From Paludisphaera soli (lineage in GTDB: Bacteria; Planctomycetota; Planctomycetia; Isosphaerales; Isosphaeraceae): a DNA stretch of 64,000 nt. The translations under genes and the position numbers were made by a program. The number at the start of each line of letters is the position of its first letter. The stretch's first letter is position 1. Shown here one piece after another: positions 32,766 to 41,723 of the stretch. Under the pieces are notes generated by a model, which was not told the DNA's origin, made no database searches, and worked only from the letters and a program-made list of their open reading frames with translations. Location of the stretch: contig NZ_JAALJI010000001.1 of the NCBI RefSeq assembly GCF_011064595.1, positions 1 through 64,000 of the forward strand. The letters are read 5' to 3'.

Positions 32766-35700
32766 TCAAGATCCGTAGATGTTCACGCTGTACAGGGAAT
32801 AATTCTTCGTGGCGTTGGTCCGGGTCATGAAGATTCGCAAGAACCGTCCCCGCGCCCGGAGGTTCCCCAGATCGGCCGCCCCCCCGGACGTCGCGCCGAG
32901 GACCGACCGGACGGTCGTCCAGGTCTCGCCGTCGTCGCTCGTTTGAATGGCGTAATCGACGGCGAACGCGGCCTCCCAGGTCAGCCGGACGCGGTCGATC
33001 ACGCGGGCCGAGCCCAGGTCGATGCTCAGCCAGGCGACCTGGTCCGGCCGCGTCCACTGGCCGCTCGACCATCGCGTTGTCGGATCGCCATCGACCGCCG
33101 CGGCCGGGGCGTGGGCCGGCCCCTCGTCGCTCGACGAGGTCGCGGGCCGGCCGCTCGCCAGGTCCAGGGCGTCCTCCAGTTGGGAAGTCACGAGGCGGAT
33201 CTCGGCGATCTGGATGATCGGGTCGCCGTTGCTGACGATGGCGTCGAGCCGGTAGATGCGGAACGCCGCCGGGTCGGCGATCGCGTAGGTCCGGCTGGCG
33301 AGGTTCGCGACCACGGCCTCATTGGTGCGCACGTCGAGGACGGCCCACGTCACGCCGTCGTTGGAGCCCTTGAGGATCCAGGACCTGGGGGCGCGGCCGG
33401 GGAAGCTCGCCGTGTCGCTGGCGCTGGTGATCGTGTATTGCACGACGACCTGCGCGGCGCCGCCGGCGAACTCGTGCTGGATCCAGCTCTGGCCGGAGAA
33501 GTCGAGCCACTTCGTCCGGGGGTCGTCGTCGAACGCGTGCAGCCGACTCTCGCCCGCCCCGGCGTTGTCGCCCCGCGCCGAGACCGCGGCCGGCGCCGAC
33601 AGCGTCGCGACGTCCACGCGGACGGCCAGTCGGGCCGAGGCGTAGAGCCCGCTCATCACCGCCCGCGACGACGTCCCGTCCGTGTAGTAGACGTCGATGA
33701 CGAGCGAGCGGCCCGACTCGTCCTGATACGGCTGGATGTAGAGATCGGCCTTCGCCCCGTTCCTCACGAGCACGGCGCGATCCGTGCCGGGGGCCCCCTG
33801 GTATCGCCATTCGCCGCCCCCCTCGCCGGTGACGACGACCCTGGCGATCGTCTTGCCGGCGGGAAGGCCGGCCAGCGTGATGTGGACGTCCTGGAAGCCA
33901 TCGGGGCCGGACGAGTTCGGGCCCGAGCCGATGAAGTCGCGGCCGTCCTGCCCCTTCGACGCGGCCGTGAGGGCCGCGTTCGTCGGCAGGCTCAGGAGCA
34001 GGTCGTCGGCCGCCGCGCCGTTGAGGACGGCGGCGAGGACCCGCATCGAGGCGGTCGCCGCGCCGTCGGCCGGATTCCGGCCCCGGTTGTTTCGCGCGCT
34101 CAGGACGATCTCGCCCGGCGTGAGCCACGGGTAATTTGCGAGCGTGTAGGCGGGCTCGTTGCGGCCGGGGTCGCCCGCCGCGCCGATCGTCACGGCGGGG
34201 CGGGAGGCGTGCGACCAGAGGATTTCGTTGTCCGAGAAGTCACCCGTCAGGTAGGTCCGCCCCGCGCTCGCCTTGGCGGCCCATCGGTTGTGCGCGACGA
34301 AGAGCGTCGCGGCCGAATCGACGAATGTGTTGCCGACGACCATGAGCCCGAAGACCGGGAGCCGCGACCAGCCCCAGGGCGCGGGATGGCGGCCCTCGAA
34401 GGCCGCCTCGCTGGAGCCGGCCTCGATCCGCAGCGCGGAGCCGCCGAGGAACGTGTTCCCCTCGATCCGCTGGCCCCAGTGGTTGCCGCTGATCACCACG
34501 GCCACGTTCCCCGCGCTCATGCCGCGGAGGTCGATCGTGTTGCCGCGATAGGTCTGGTCGACGAACCCCCGGCCGACGGCGATGGCGAAATCACCCGCCG
34601 GGAGCGGCGCGTCCAGCAGGTATCGCGTGGTGCCGAGCGCCTGGGCGATCATCCGCCACTGGCCGGCGTAGGGCCCGGTCAGGATCGAGACCACGTCGCC
34701 CGCGCGCGGGGCGGGCCCGCGCAGGTGGGGGACCTGCACGATCCATCGGTCGGGCGAGACCGCCGACGGCGCGCCCTCGAATCGCGGCTGGTACGTCTCG
34801 GTGAGGATGATCTCCGGGTTGTTGCCGTACCCGTCCGGCACGCCCGAGGTCGGCGTGCCGATCCCGCCGTCGATCCGGTTCCCCTCGATCGTGTTGCCGA
34901 TCCCCTGCCCCGAATCCGAGTTGCCGAGGACGAGGAAGCGCTGGGTGATCCCCCCCGGGGCTTCCACCCAGGCGTGGTTCCCGCGGATCTCCAGGTCGAA
35001 GCTCCGATGCGCGTTCAGGAAGGTGGGGGAGATGGTTCCCGCGAGCGCGCCGCGGTAGTCGTTGCCGAGGACCCGCCAGGGGGCGGCGCCGAGGTGGATC
35101 CAGCCCCCGCGCAGGACGTTGTTCGCGATCAGGCCCGTGTCGCCGTCTTCGAAGTTCATGAGCGGGACGGCCAGCTCGTAGACGCCCGCGACGGCCGCCG
35201 CCGGAGCGGTGATGCTGAGGTTCGTGAACGCCAGGTCGACGTCGGCCGTCCCCAGCCCCGCCTGGATCACGTTCCGCGACGACGACTTCCAGTCGGCCGT
35301 CGTACCGGCGAATCGGATCGCGAAGCCGTCGAGCGCGACATGGCCCGACCGGACCTGGATCGCCCCCGTCGCCGAACCCCAGGGGGAGCCCGCGGCGGCC
35401 GACGGGACGAACTCCAGCACCGCGCCGGGATCGGCCGTGATCCGCACGGGGCTGTTGATGTTCAGTGGGCGGTTCAGCGAGTAGACGCCGGCGCGGAGAT
35501 GGATCAGCGGGGCCCCGGAGTCGATCGCCGCGAGCAGTCCGGCGGCGTCGACGACCGCCCGGGCCGTCGCCCCGACGCGAGGGTCGACGGCCAGGCGGCC
35601 GAGGTCCGATGGGGCCGCCGCGAGCCGCGAGACGGCCTGGGAGCCGTCGTCGAACGTCAGGACCAGCGTGAGCGTCGACCCCGACTCGTCGCGGACCGGG

Positions 35701-36839
35701 GGGAAGTCGAAGACGCCGGCGATCGCGTCGAACCGCATCGCCGCCGGGTTCGAGAGGCCGGTGTACGGGGCCGACGCGCCCGGCTTGAGGAACAGCCACG
35801 CCGCGCCGTGGCGGTTGGTCAGCACGGCCGACCGGATCGAGCCGAACGCCTGCGGGGCCCCCAGCGCGGCGAGGCTCGCGGCGTCGATCGCGACGTGCGA
35901 GAGCCCGGGATGCTGGGCGTCCTGCGGCCGGCTCGCGGCGCCGAATGTCGGCAAGTTCGACTCGGCCACGGCCGGAGCGCGGAGCGCCGGATTGACGGCG
36001 CCGGCCAGGATCACCACCGTGTCGCTCTTGCCGCTGCGGTTGGTGTACGAGCGGTAGTCGGGGTTCCAGTGGTCGTAGAAGACCTGGATCGTCAGCGGCA
36101 CGTTCGCGAGGTTCACGTCCGACGAGAAGTACAGGTCGGCCGTCGTCCCCAGCGTCGAACTCGTCCCGGTCCGATCGAGCAACTCGACGTTCCAGCGGCC
36201 GTCGGCGTTCACCCCCGATTCCCAGGAGCGTGGCGGGTTGGTCGCGGCGGTGACGCGGACGTAGCCGGAGGCCCCGGCCGAGAGGCTGGCGATTGCGATG
36301 TGGACGTCCTGGAATCCGTCCGGCCCCACGGCGATCGTCGCGCCGGTCCAGTCGCGGCCGTCCTGCCCCAGGAACGCGGCGGCGATCTCCCGGCCCGGCG
36401 TCCGCAGGTTCGGATCGACGGCGGAGGTGGAGACGACCTGGGTCTGAGCGACGGAGCCGTCGGCGTAGGTGACGCGGACGGCCTGATACAGGGTCCCGGC
36501 CGCGTCGGCGAAGTAGGGCTCCAGGAACAGGTCGCCGGCAGACGGGTCGGCGGGGTCGGCCCGGAAGACGGCGTTCTTGGCCCCGGCGGGGCTCCAGCCC
36601 CAGGCCCCGCCGCCGTAGCGTTCGACGTCCACGCGGGCGACCGCCGCGCCGGTGAGGCCGGCCAGTCGGAAGTGGATGTCCTGGTAGTCGTTGGGAGCCT
36701 GCTGGACTAGGGTCCCCTCGGTGCCGACGAAGTCGCGGCCGTCCTGGCCGAGCCAGAAGGCCGAGAGCGACGGCAGCCATCTCGGCTCCAGCACGCCGAC
36801 CCGAGGCCTCAACGCCCTCCGCCTGCCTCGCTCGCCCAT
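32766..36839 (-). CDS. 1,357-residue surface protein: beta-helix with discoidin (F5/8-C) domains and repeated modules
   Basis: A large extracellular protein. The N terminus has the planctomycete-type motif RVGVLEPRWLPSLSA instead of a classical signal peptide. A module beginning GQDGRD appears three times (about residues 30, 155 and 958: GQDGRDFVG, GQDGRDWTG, GQDGRDFIG), each followed by DGFQDVHI or DYQDIHF and a Ala/Gly-Leu-rich strand. Residues about 440-880 form a right-handed parallel beta-helix of the pectate-lyase type (HLRAGVYSLNRP, GNHAWVEAPGG, IEGNRIDGG, ISGNHWGQRIEGN). Two discoidin domains occupy about 1085-1215 and 1222-1357 (DGDPTTRWSSGQW, DDGETWTTVRS). Such proteins bind or modify polysaccharides; a catalytic site cannot be pointed to. 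ATG 36839 has GAGAGGG upstream. Confidence 0.85.
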   Translation of the reverse strand: MGERGRRRALRPRVGVLEPRWLPSLSAFWLGQDGRDFVGTEGTLVQQAPNDYQDIHFRLAGLTGAAVARVDVERYGGGAWGWSPAGAKNAVFRADPADPSAGDLFLEPYFADAAGTLYQAVRVTYADGSVAQTQVVSTSAVDPNLRTPGREIAAAFLGQDGRDWTGATIAVGPDGFQDVHIAIASLSAGASGYVRVTAATNPPRSWESGVNADGRWNVELLDRTGTSSTLGTTADLYFSSDVNLANVPLTIQVFYDHWNPDYRSYTNRSGKSDTVVILAGAVNPALRAPAVAESNLPTFGAASRPQDAQHPGLSHVAIDAASLAALGAPQAFGSIRSAVLTNRHGAAWLFLKPGASAPYTGLSNPAAMRFDAIAGVFDFPPVRDESGSTLTLVLTFDDGSQAVSRLAAAPSDLGRLAVDPRVGATARAVVDAAGLLAAIDSGAPLIHLRAGVYSLNRPLNINSPVRITADPGAVLEFVPSAAAGSPWGSATGAIQVRSGHVALDGFAIRFAGTTADWKSSSRNVIQAGLGTADVDLAFTNLSITAPAAAVAGVYELAVPLMNFEDGDTGLIANNVLRGGWIHLGAAPWRVLGNDYRGALAGTISPTFLNAHRSFDLEIRGNHAWVEAPGGITQRFLVLGNSDSGQGIGNTIEGNRIDGGIGTPTSGVPDGYGNNPEIILTETYQPRFEGAPSAVSPDRWIVQVPHLRGPAPRAGDVVSILTGPYAGQWRMIAQALGTTRYLLDAPLPAGDFAIAVGRGFVDQTYRGNTIDLRGMSAGNVAVVISGNHWGQRIEGNTFLGGSALRIEAGSSEAAFEGRHPAPWGWSRLPVFGLMVVGNTFVDSAATLFVAHNRWAAKASAGRTYLTGDFSDNEILWSHASRPAVTIGAAGDPGRNEPAYTLANYPWLTPGEIVLSARNNRGRNPADGAATASMRVLAAVLNGAAADDLLLSLPTNAALTAASKGQDGRDFIGSGPNSSGPDGFQDVHITLAGLPAGKTIARVVVTGEGGGEWRYQGAPGTDRAVLVRNGAKADLYIQPYQDESGRSLVIDVYYTDGTSSRAVMSGLYASARLAVRVDVATLSAPAAVSARGDNAGAGESRLHAFDDDPRTKWLDFSGQSWIQHEFAGGAAQVVVQYTITSASDTASFPGRAPRSWILKGSNDGVTWAVLDVRTNEAVVANLASRTYAIADPAAFRIYRLDAIVSNGDPIIQIAEIRLVTSQLEDALDLASGRPATSSSDEGPAHAPAAAVDGDPTTRWSSGQWTRPDQVAWLSIDLGSARVIDRVRLTWEAAFAVDYAIQTSDDGETWTTVRSVLGATSGGAADLGNLRARGRFLRIFMTRTNATKNYSLYSVNIYGS

Positions 36840-36932
36840 GACCGTCGGACCCTCTCGCGATGCGGGATCGAATGAGGAGTGGGTCGGTCGTCCCTGCCGG
36901 GAGCCCGAGACCCCTCCCCCCTCCAGCAGCCT

Positions 36933-36944
36933 AGAACGCGTTCT
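36933..36944. promoter_or_regulatory. palindromic operator candidate AGAACGCGTTCT
   Basis: A perfect 12-base palindrome, AGAACGCGTTCT, centred in a divergent promoter region. The half-site spacing (GAAC-GC-GTTC) does not fit the known Gram-positive-type LexA box, which has four bases between GAAC and GTTC. It could be an operator for either flanking gene. The regulator is unknown. Confidence 0.35.
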
Positions 36945-36963
36945 CCTAAGGAGTCCGTTTTCA

Positions 36964-36992
36964 GCCCGCCGCCTCGACTGGGGGCGGCGGGC
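36964..36992 (+). repeat. GC-rich stem-loop in the monooxygenase leader
   Basis: GCCCGCCGCC (36964-36973) pairs perfectly with GGCGGCGGGC (36983-36992) around a nine-base loop. Both neighbouring genes begin nearby and none end here, so it is not a terminator for a gene in this window. It may act in the mRNA leader of the gene at 37149. Confidence 0.45.
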
Positions 36993-37148
36993 GCGGGTGT
37001 CCCCAATGCGGGGGATGTCTTCTTAAGCCGCGTGCGTTTGCGGGAATTCCACGAGGGGGGTCTGCCCCGTGGCGTGCGGGCGTGGAGTATGACAAAGTGT
37101 AAGGAGGCCCCGTCGCGGGAGCCTGATGGACGGGCGAGGGCGTTGAGC

Positions 37149-38882
37149 ATGGCCGGGTGGATCGATCGCGAGGTTGAGGTGCTCGTGGCAGGCGCGGGGC
37201 CGTCGGGCCTGACGCTGGCCTGCGAGCTGCGGCGTCGCGGCGTCCCCTGCCTGGTGATCGACGAGGGCGAAGGCCCGTCGCCCCTCCGCGAGTCGCGCGC
37301 GCTGGCGATCTACGCGGCGACGCTGGAGACCTTTCACCGCATGGGCCTGGCCGATCGCCTTCGCGCCGAGGGGCGGGCGGTCCACGGGATGGCCGTCTAC
37401 CGGGGGGCCTCGCGGATCGTGGACCTGCGGCTGTCGTTCTCGCCCGACGATACGCGGTTCCCGTACGTCCTGGTCCTGCCCCAATCCCGCACCGAGCGGA
37501 TCCTGCTGGAGCGGCTGGAGGAACTGGGCGGCGGCGTGGAGCGGCGGACGCGGCTCTCGTCGTTCAAGGCCGACCTCGACGGCGCGACCGCGATCCTGAA
37601 GGACGGCTCGAATCGCGAGACGCACGTCCGGGCCCGCTGGCTGATCGGCTGCGACGGCGCCCGCAGCGCGGTCCGCCACGGGCTGGGGCTCACGTTCGGG
37701 GGGGGCGAGTATCCCGAACGCTTCCTACTGGCCGACGTCGCCCTGGATTGGCCGCTCTCGGACGACGAGCTGGCGATCGTGCTGACGTCCGAGGGAGCGA
37801 TGGTCGCCGTCCCGCTCCCCGAGGAGGGACGTTGGCGGCTCATCGACGCGACCGGCCGGGCCGAGGCCGATTCGCCCGAGGTGATCGTCGAACGTCTGGG
37901 GGAGCTCGCCGGCCCGGTCTCCGGCCTGGGCGGGAAGTTGGGTGAGTCGTCGTGGACGTCGTCGTTCGTCATCCACCGCCGCGTGGTGGACCGCTACCGC
38001 GCCGGGCGATGCTTCGTGGTGGGCGACGCGGCCCACCTGCACAGCCCGGCGGGGGGCCAGGGGATGAACACCGGGGTGCAGGACGCGGAGAACCTGGCCT
38101 GGAAGCTGGCGATGACGATCCGCGGGGAAGGGCCGGAATCACTCCTGGAATCGTTTGACGCCGAACGCCGCCCGGTCGGCGAGCGGGTCCTCCGGGGGAC
38201 CGACTGGCTCATGCGGCTGATCGCCGCCAGGAACCCCCTGGCCCGCCTGGCCCGCGACGCCGCCCTCGCCTCGCTGGGGCGCGTCGAGGCGGTCCGCCGG
38301 CGGCTCACCCGCGAGCTGGCCGAGTTGAACGTCGCCTATCGGGACAGCCCGATCGTCGTCGAAGGCCGCCCCGGCCGGTTCATCGCGACGGCCCAGGAAG
38401 GGGCGACCGGCTACAACGCCAGCCAGTCGTTCCTGCGCGGGCCGAGGGCCGGCGACCGGATGCCCGACGTCCTGCTCGCCCAGTCCGACCCGACGACCGG
38501 CCTGCCGATGCGGCTCTCCGACGTCGTCTTCCGCCAGGACGAGGGCCGGGACGCGGCGGCCGGCCGTCACGTCCTGCTGGTCTTCCAGGGGACCAAGCCC
38601 GAGTCGGGGGCCTTCCGCGTGGACTTCCTGGCCGAGGACTACATCACGCCGCATCTCGCCGGCCGCATCCGGCCGATCCTCGTCGAGCCCCGGGTCCCCA
38701 TCGAGGACTCCCCCGCCTGGATCGGGGAACGCCTGCCGGACCCCGCCAACACCCTGCACCGCCGCTTCGGCGCCGAGGGCGCCTGCCTTTACCTCGTGCG
38801 TCCCGACGGCTTCATCGGCTTCCGCGCCCGGCCGCTGGACCCGATGGCCTTCCGCGACTACCTCAAACGCCTCTTCGTCTGA
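37149..38882 (+). CDS. FAD-dependent aromatic-type monooxygenase (PheA/TfdB-like)
   Basis: A 577-residue flavoprotein hydroxylase. It has the three hallmarks of class A FAD monooxygenases: GAGPSGLTLACEL (dinucleotide fold, about residues 14-26), the DG motif in WLIGCDGARSAVRHG (about 165-178) and the GD motif in RCFVVGDAAHLHSPAGGQGMN (about 290). The C-terminal domain (about 430-577) has a thioredoxin-like fold as in phenol hydroxylases (VRPDGFIGFRARPLD). Substrates of homologues are phenols or polyketides; which one here is unknown. I chose ATG 37149, which follows GAGGG by eight bases; ATG 37089 is a longer alternative. The next small gene may be co-transcribed. Confidence 0.9.
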   Translation: MAGWIDREVEVLVAGAGPSGLTLACELRRRGVPCLVIDEGEGPSPLRESRALAIYAATLETFHRMGLADRLRAEGRAVHGMAVYRGASRIVDLRLSFSPDDTRFPYVLVLPQSRTERILLERLEELGGGVERRTRLSSFKADLDGATAILKDGSNRETHVRARWLIGCDGARSAVRHGLGLTFGGGEYPERFLLADVALDWPLSDDELAIVLTSEGAMVAVPLPEEGRWRLIDATGRAEADSPEVIVERLGELAGPVSGLGGKLGESSWTSSFVIHRRVVDRYRAGRCFVVGDAAHLHSPAGGQGMNTGVQDAENLAWKLAMTIRGEGPESLLESFDAERRPVGERVLRGTDWLMRLIAARNPLARLARDAALASLGRVEAVRRRLTRELAELNVAYRDSPIVVEGRPGRFIATAQEGATGYNASQSFLRGPRAGDRMPDVLLAQSDPTTGLPMRLSDVVFRQDEGRDAAAGRHVLLVFQGTKPESGAFRVDFLAEDYITPHLAGRIRPILVEPRVPIEDSPAWIGERLPDPANTLHRRFGAEGACLYLVRPDGFIGFRARPLDPMAFRDYLKRLFV

Positions 38883-38912
38883 AACCCCAAGCAGTAAGCA
38901 AGGAGATCGACC

Positions 38913-39164
38913 ATGGCCGGCATCGGCAAGTTCAAGCTCAGCGACGCCCTCGGCAAGCCCGAGGGCTCGACCTCGAAGTCCGTGAAGCCCGGTTCCCGGG
39001 CGAAGGACCAGACCAAGGCCACCGCCGCCGAGCAGGCGCGCGAGGCCCTCGAAGCCGCCCAGGCCAAGAACGCCGAGGCGTCTTTCCGCGGCCACATGGT
39101 CGAGATCGGCCGCGGCAACCAGCAGGCGGGCCGCCAGCAAGGGGGCGGGCGTCGGGGCGTCTGA
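38913..39164 (+). CDS. small basic protein of unknown function
   Basis: An 83-residue hydrophilic protein rich in Lys, Ala, Gln and Gly. It is mostly disordered in appearance (SKSVKPGSRAKDQTK) with a predicted Ala/Glu helix (AAEQAREALEAAQAKNAEA) and a Gly/Arg tail (QQGGGRRGV). It has a strong AAGGAGA ribosome-binding site and begins 30 bases after the monooxygenase stop, so the two may form an operon. No homologue family is recognised; the basic composition would suit nucleic-acid binding, which is conjecture. Confidence 0.6.
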   Translation: MAGIGKFKLSDALGKPEGSTSKSVKPGSRAKDQTKATAAEQAREALEAAQAKNAEASFRGHMVEIGRGNQQAGRQQGGGRRGV

Positions 39165-39548
39165 GCCCGCGGCCTCGTCACGCCGACGCGATCGCCCCTC
39201 GCCCTGACTTACCGGGCGAGGCGGGCGACGCCTCGGCGAGGAGAGATGAAGCGAGGGCGGCGCCGCCAGAGGTGTCGGTTCCCTGCCGCGGCTTCCGCGG
39301 TCCAGTCCGTAGGGATCGACGGCCGGTCGCCTTCGCGTCCGGCCCCCTTCCTCCCGATACACCCGGCGGACGCCGCCGCCCGCCTCGTCGTCTTTGCAGA
39401 TGCGCCAGAATCATCCAGGCGGCGCATCCTGCTGAAGCTGTGTATTGTGAAATCTTCGGTCAGGATAACCCCGATCCCGATCGAGATCAAGCGTCGGTTC
39501 GCGCGATTCTTGGAAATTTGTTTGAGAAGTCGCCGGGAGGATTTCGGC
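39165..39548. other. convergent intergenic region
   Basis: About 380 bases between two convergent genes. It contains one stem-loop (39197-39221) just after the small basic-protein gene and a second GC-rich repeat segment; the remainder, including an A/T-richer part near 39,420-39,530, shows no convincing gene. Confidence 0.5.
39197..39221 (+). terminator. stem-loop, possible terminator after the small basic-protein gene
   Basis: CCTCGCCC (39197-39204) pairs with GGGCGAGG (39214-39221) around a nine-base loop, 33 bases after the stop codon of the gene ending at 39164. No U-tract follows, so efficient intrinsic termination is uncertain. Confidence 0.4.
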
Positions 39549-39881
39549 TCAGAGCGAGGCCTCGATCCGGCGTCGGAGCGCGCCCACGAAGGGGCGGAGT
39601 TTGCGAAGTCCCAGGCGGTCGATCTCGTTCTCGAGATCGGCGACCTCGGCGCGGAGGGATCGGAGCGTCTCCGGAGCCGTGCCCGCGTGCTTCAGGACGT
39701 GGTGGGCGCGGAGGGTGGACCGACGCAGAGAGTCCGCGATGTCGCCGGCCGAGGGGGACGCCACGGGCTCGAACTCTTCGGTGGGGGCGTCGACGAAGGT
39801 GGGCCGGATCGATTGCGGTTGGATGTGCGGCCCGTCGGCGGCGATCCGCCTGGGGCGTCTGGTCGGGACAGGGGTCAACAT
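39549..39881 (-). CDS. small hypothetical protein with coiled-coil end
   Basis: A 110-residue protein. Residues 1-45 are basic and Pro-rich (MLTPVPTRRPRRIAADG); the C-terminal half forms helices (TLRSLRAEVADLENEIDRL) typical of a short coiled coil, ending in RPFVGALRRRIEASL. I chose ATG 39881, which has AAGGA upstream; the frame can be extended to 40037 but the added residues look non-coding. No family is recognised. Confidence 0.6.
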   Translation of the reverse strand: MLTPVPTRRPRRIAADGPHIQPQSIRPTFVDAPTEEFEPVASPSAGDIADSLRRSTLRAHHVLKHAGTAPETLRSLRAEVADLENEIDRLGLRKLRPFVGALRRRIEASL

Positions 39882-40393
39882 GGAGACGTCCTTGAGTTGA
39901 GAGATCGTGATCGCGTGCGCGGCTTTCAGGGTCGTCGTCGCAGGTTGCAGTTGTCGAGAAGTCGTCCCGGGCGACGCCGGTTTCCCTTTCTCACGTTCCG
40001 CGATCCGGGAGTCGCTGGCGATCATCCCTACTACCATCTAGGCCGCGAACCCCGGCCCGTCCAATGGGGGGCGATTCGGTCATGCCGACAAGACGCTCCC
40101 GGGACGCGGAATGTTCGCCCGGATATTCGCCGATCGACCCCGATGCTTGCCGAAAACCGTCCCGTCGGGGCGGAATTCGGCTCGCGCCCTCCCGTCTCGT
40201 CGTGCGACCGGCGGCTTGGTTCTCGGCTCAGGTGTGCAGTATATCGGCGGCCCCGGCATTGTCCATGACGTTTTGTACACTTCTTGGGTGAGGTGGTTTC
40301 CGGGGGTCCGGGGATATGGTAGCCTCAGCCTTCGAAGCGTTTCCGCACGTCGCGGGACGCGCGATCGGATGCCGCCTGGAAGGAGCGATTCGC
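39882..40393. other. divergent intergenic region upstream of the FKBP gene
   Basis: About 510 bases between the small coiled-coil gene (minus) and the FKBP gene (plus), A/T-richer than average. I see no convincing gene, and the promoter-like hexamers near 40,240-40,300 do not have good spacing. Confidence 0.5.
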
Positions 40394-40858
40394 TTGAAGA
40401 CCGCCGACATGCTGGCCCGGGTGTTGCTTTCCGCGGCGCTGGCCGGGTTCGTGACGCTGGGCCTTTCGGCCCCGGCGACGGCTCAGGACGGGACCAAGGA
40501 GAAGAAGATGACCAAGACCGAGAGCGGGCTGGAGTATCGCGACACCAAGGAAGGCGACGGCCCGACGCCCAAGAAGGGCCAGTCCTGCCAGATGCACTAC
40601 ACCGGTTGGCTCTGGGAGGACGGCAAGAAGGGGAAGAAGTTCGACAGCTCGGTCGACCGGGGCGAGCCGTTCGAGTTCACCCTGGGCGTCGGCCAGGTCA
40701 TCAAGGGTTGGGACGAGGGGGTCTCGACGATGAAGGTGGGGACCAAGCGCGAGCTGCTGATCCCGGCCTCGCTCGGCTACGGTGCCCGCGGCGCCGGCGG
40801 CGTGATCCCTCCCAACGCCACCCTGCTGTTCGAGGTCGAGCTGCTCGGCGCCCGCTGA
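40394..40858 (+). CDS. exported FKBP-type peptidyl-prolyl isomerase
   Basis: A 154-residue isomerase that speeds proline isomerisation during folding of exported proteins. A signal peptide (LARVLLSAALAGFVTLGLSAPATAQ) is followed by an FKBP domain with the characteristic GQSCQMHYTGWLWEDGKKG, KFDSSVDRGEPFEF, VIKGWDEGVSTMKVGTKR, LIPASLGYGARG and IPPNATLLFEVELL blocks, which line the active site. I chose TTG 40394: a clear AAGGAG lies at the right distance, whereas the ATG at 40409 has no ribosome-binding site and would clip only five residues. The gene is convergent with the histidine-kinase gene. Confidence 0.9.
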   Translation: MKTADMLARVLLSAALAGFVTLGLSAPATAQDGTKEKKMTKTESGLEYRDTKEGDGPTPKKGQSCQMHYTGWLWEDGKKGKKFDSSVDRGEPFEFTLGVGQVIKGWDEGVSTMKVGTKRELLIPASLGYGARGAGGVIPPNATLLFEVELLGAR

Positions 40859-40923
40859 GTCGGCCCCTCGCGAGTCGGAGCCCTTCGCCGTCGACCTCCC
40901 TCGGCGGCGGCGGAGGCTTCGCG

Positions 40924-41655
40924 TCAGGACGGCCCGGTCGGCTCCGAAGGGGGCCGGGTGAGCCGGACCAGCGTCCCCCGGCCGAGGGGGGCGTCGATCG
41001 AGAAGGCCCCGCGGTGCCGCCGCCAGATGCTCCGCGCCAGCGGGAGGCCCAGGCCGGGATGGTCGGGCTTGCTGCCGAAGAAGGGCTCCAGCGCCTGTTC
41101 CAGCACGTCGGCCGTCATCCCCGGCCCGTCGTCGGCGACGTCCAGCTCCAGCCAACCCCGGTTGTCGAGCCGGGTCGAGACCGTGACGACCCCCCCCCGC
41201 CCGGCCGCCGCCAGGGCTTCGAAGGCGTTGTCGATCAGGCAGTCGAGCATGACCAGCAGCCTCGGGGCGTCGCCGGAGAAGACGGCCCGCGCCGTGAGGT
41301 CGCCGACGAGCGCCACGCGCCGGGGGGCGTCGCCGCGACGGGCCTCGAGACGCTCGGCGATCAGGGAGTCGAGGTCCACCATCTCGGGCTCGGACGCCGA
41401 CAGCCGTCGGCTGTACTCGGCGAGCCGACGAGCCAGGGCGGAACCCCCGAGCGCCGCGTTGATGATCGCGTCGGCGCGGGTCGCCACCTGGTCTTGCGGC
41501 AGCTTGCGATACTTCAGCATCTCCGCCTGGCTGACGATCGCGCTGAAGTGGTTGATCACGCTGTGGACCACCGACGACGCCACGTGCCCCAGGATGTTGG
41601 TCGGGGCGTCGCGGGCGATCGGGATTCGCGAGGCGTTCGAGGTCGTGTCCGGCAT
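40924..41655 (-). CDS. soluble sensor histidine kinase (last gene of the MoxR operon)
   Basis: A 243-residue kinase without membrane segments or a sensor domain. It shows an H-box-like helix (NILGHVASSVVHSVINHFSAIV; the phosphorylated His is probably that in SVVHSV), an N box in LDCLIDNAFEALAAAG, G1 in DVADDGPGM, an F-type motif (LEPFFGSKPDHPG) and G2 in GLGLPLARSIWRRHRG. The C terminus is FTF-type beta strands as in HATPase_c. It is the 3'-most gene of the minus-strand cluster, 68 bases after the NPCBM gene. No response regulator is next to it; the receiver-like protein at 20491 is too far and lacks the phospho-Asp. Its signal is unknown. Confidence 0.82.
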   Translation of the reverse strand: MPDTTSNASRIPIARDAPTNILGHVASSVVHSVINHFSAIVSQAEMLKYRKLPQDQVATRADAIINAALGGSALARRLAEYSRRLSASEPEMVDLDSLIAERLEARRGDAPRRVALVGDLTARAVFSGDAPRLLVMLDCLIDNAFEALAAAGRGGVVTVSTRLDNRGWLELDVADDGPGMTADVLEQALEPFFGSKPDHPGLGLPLARSIWRRHRGAFSIDAPLGRGTLVRLTRPPSEPTGPS

Positions 41656-41723
41656 GGTTCGGGACGCTCGCGGCTGGGGGAGGGTTCGTCGCGGGGGCCG
41701 CCTGGCGGAGCGGGGCGGTTCGG

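Larger units (their letters stand above)
36840..37148. other. divergent intergenic region with palindrome and stem-loop
   Basis: About 310 bases between the surface-protein gene (minus) and the FAD-monooxygenase gene (plus). It contains a 12-bp perfect palindrome (36933-36944) and a 10-bp stem-loop (36964-36992). No gene is seen; the long open frame through it on the plus strand is composed of unlikely sequence ahead of the monooxygenase. Confidence 0.55.

Noticed and set aside
36933-36944. LexA/SOS box
   Set aside because: GAAC and GTTC are present as a palindrome but with a two-base spacer; the known box of this type has four, and neither neighbouring gene is a repair gene.
39209-39490. 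possible gene in the convergent intergenic region (93 codons, minus strand)
   Set aside because: No ribosome-binding site, mixed third-position bases and a composition unlike neighbouring genes.
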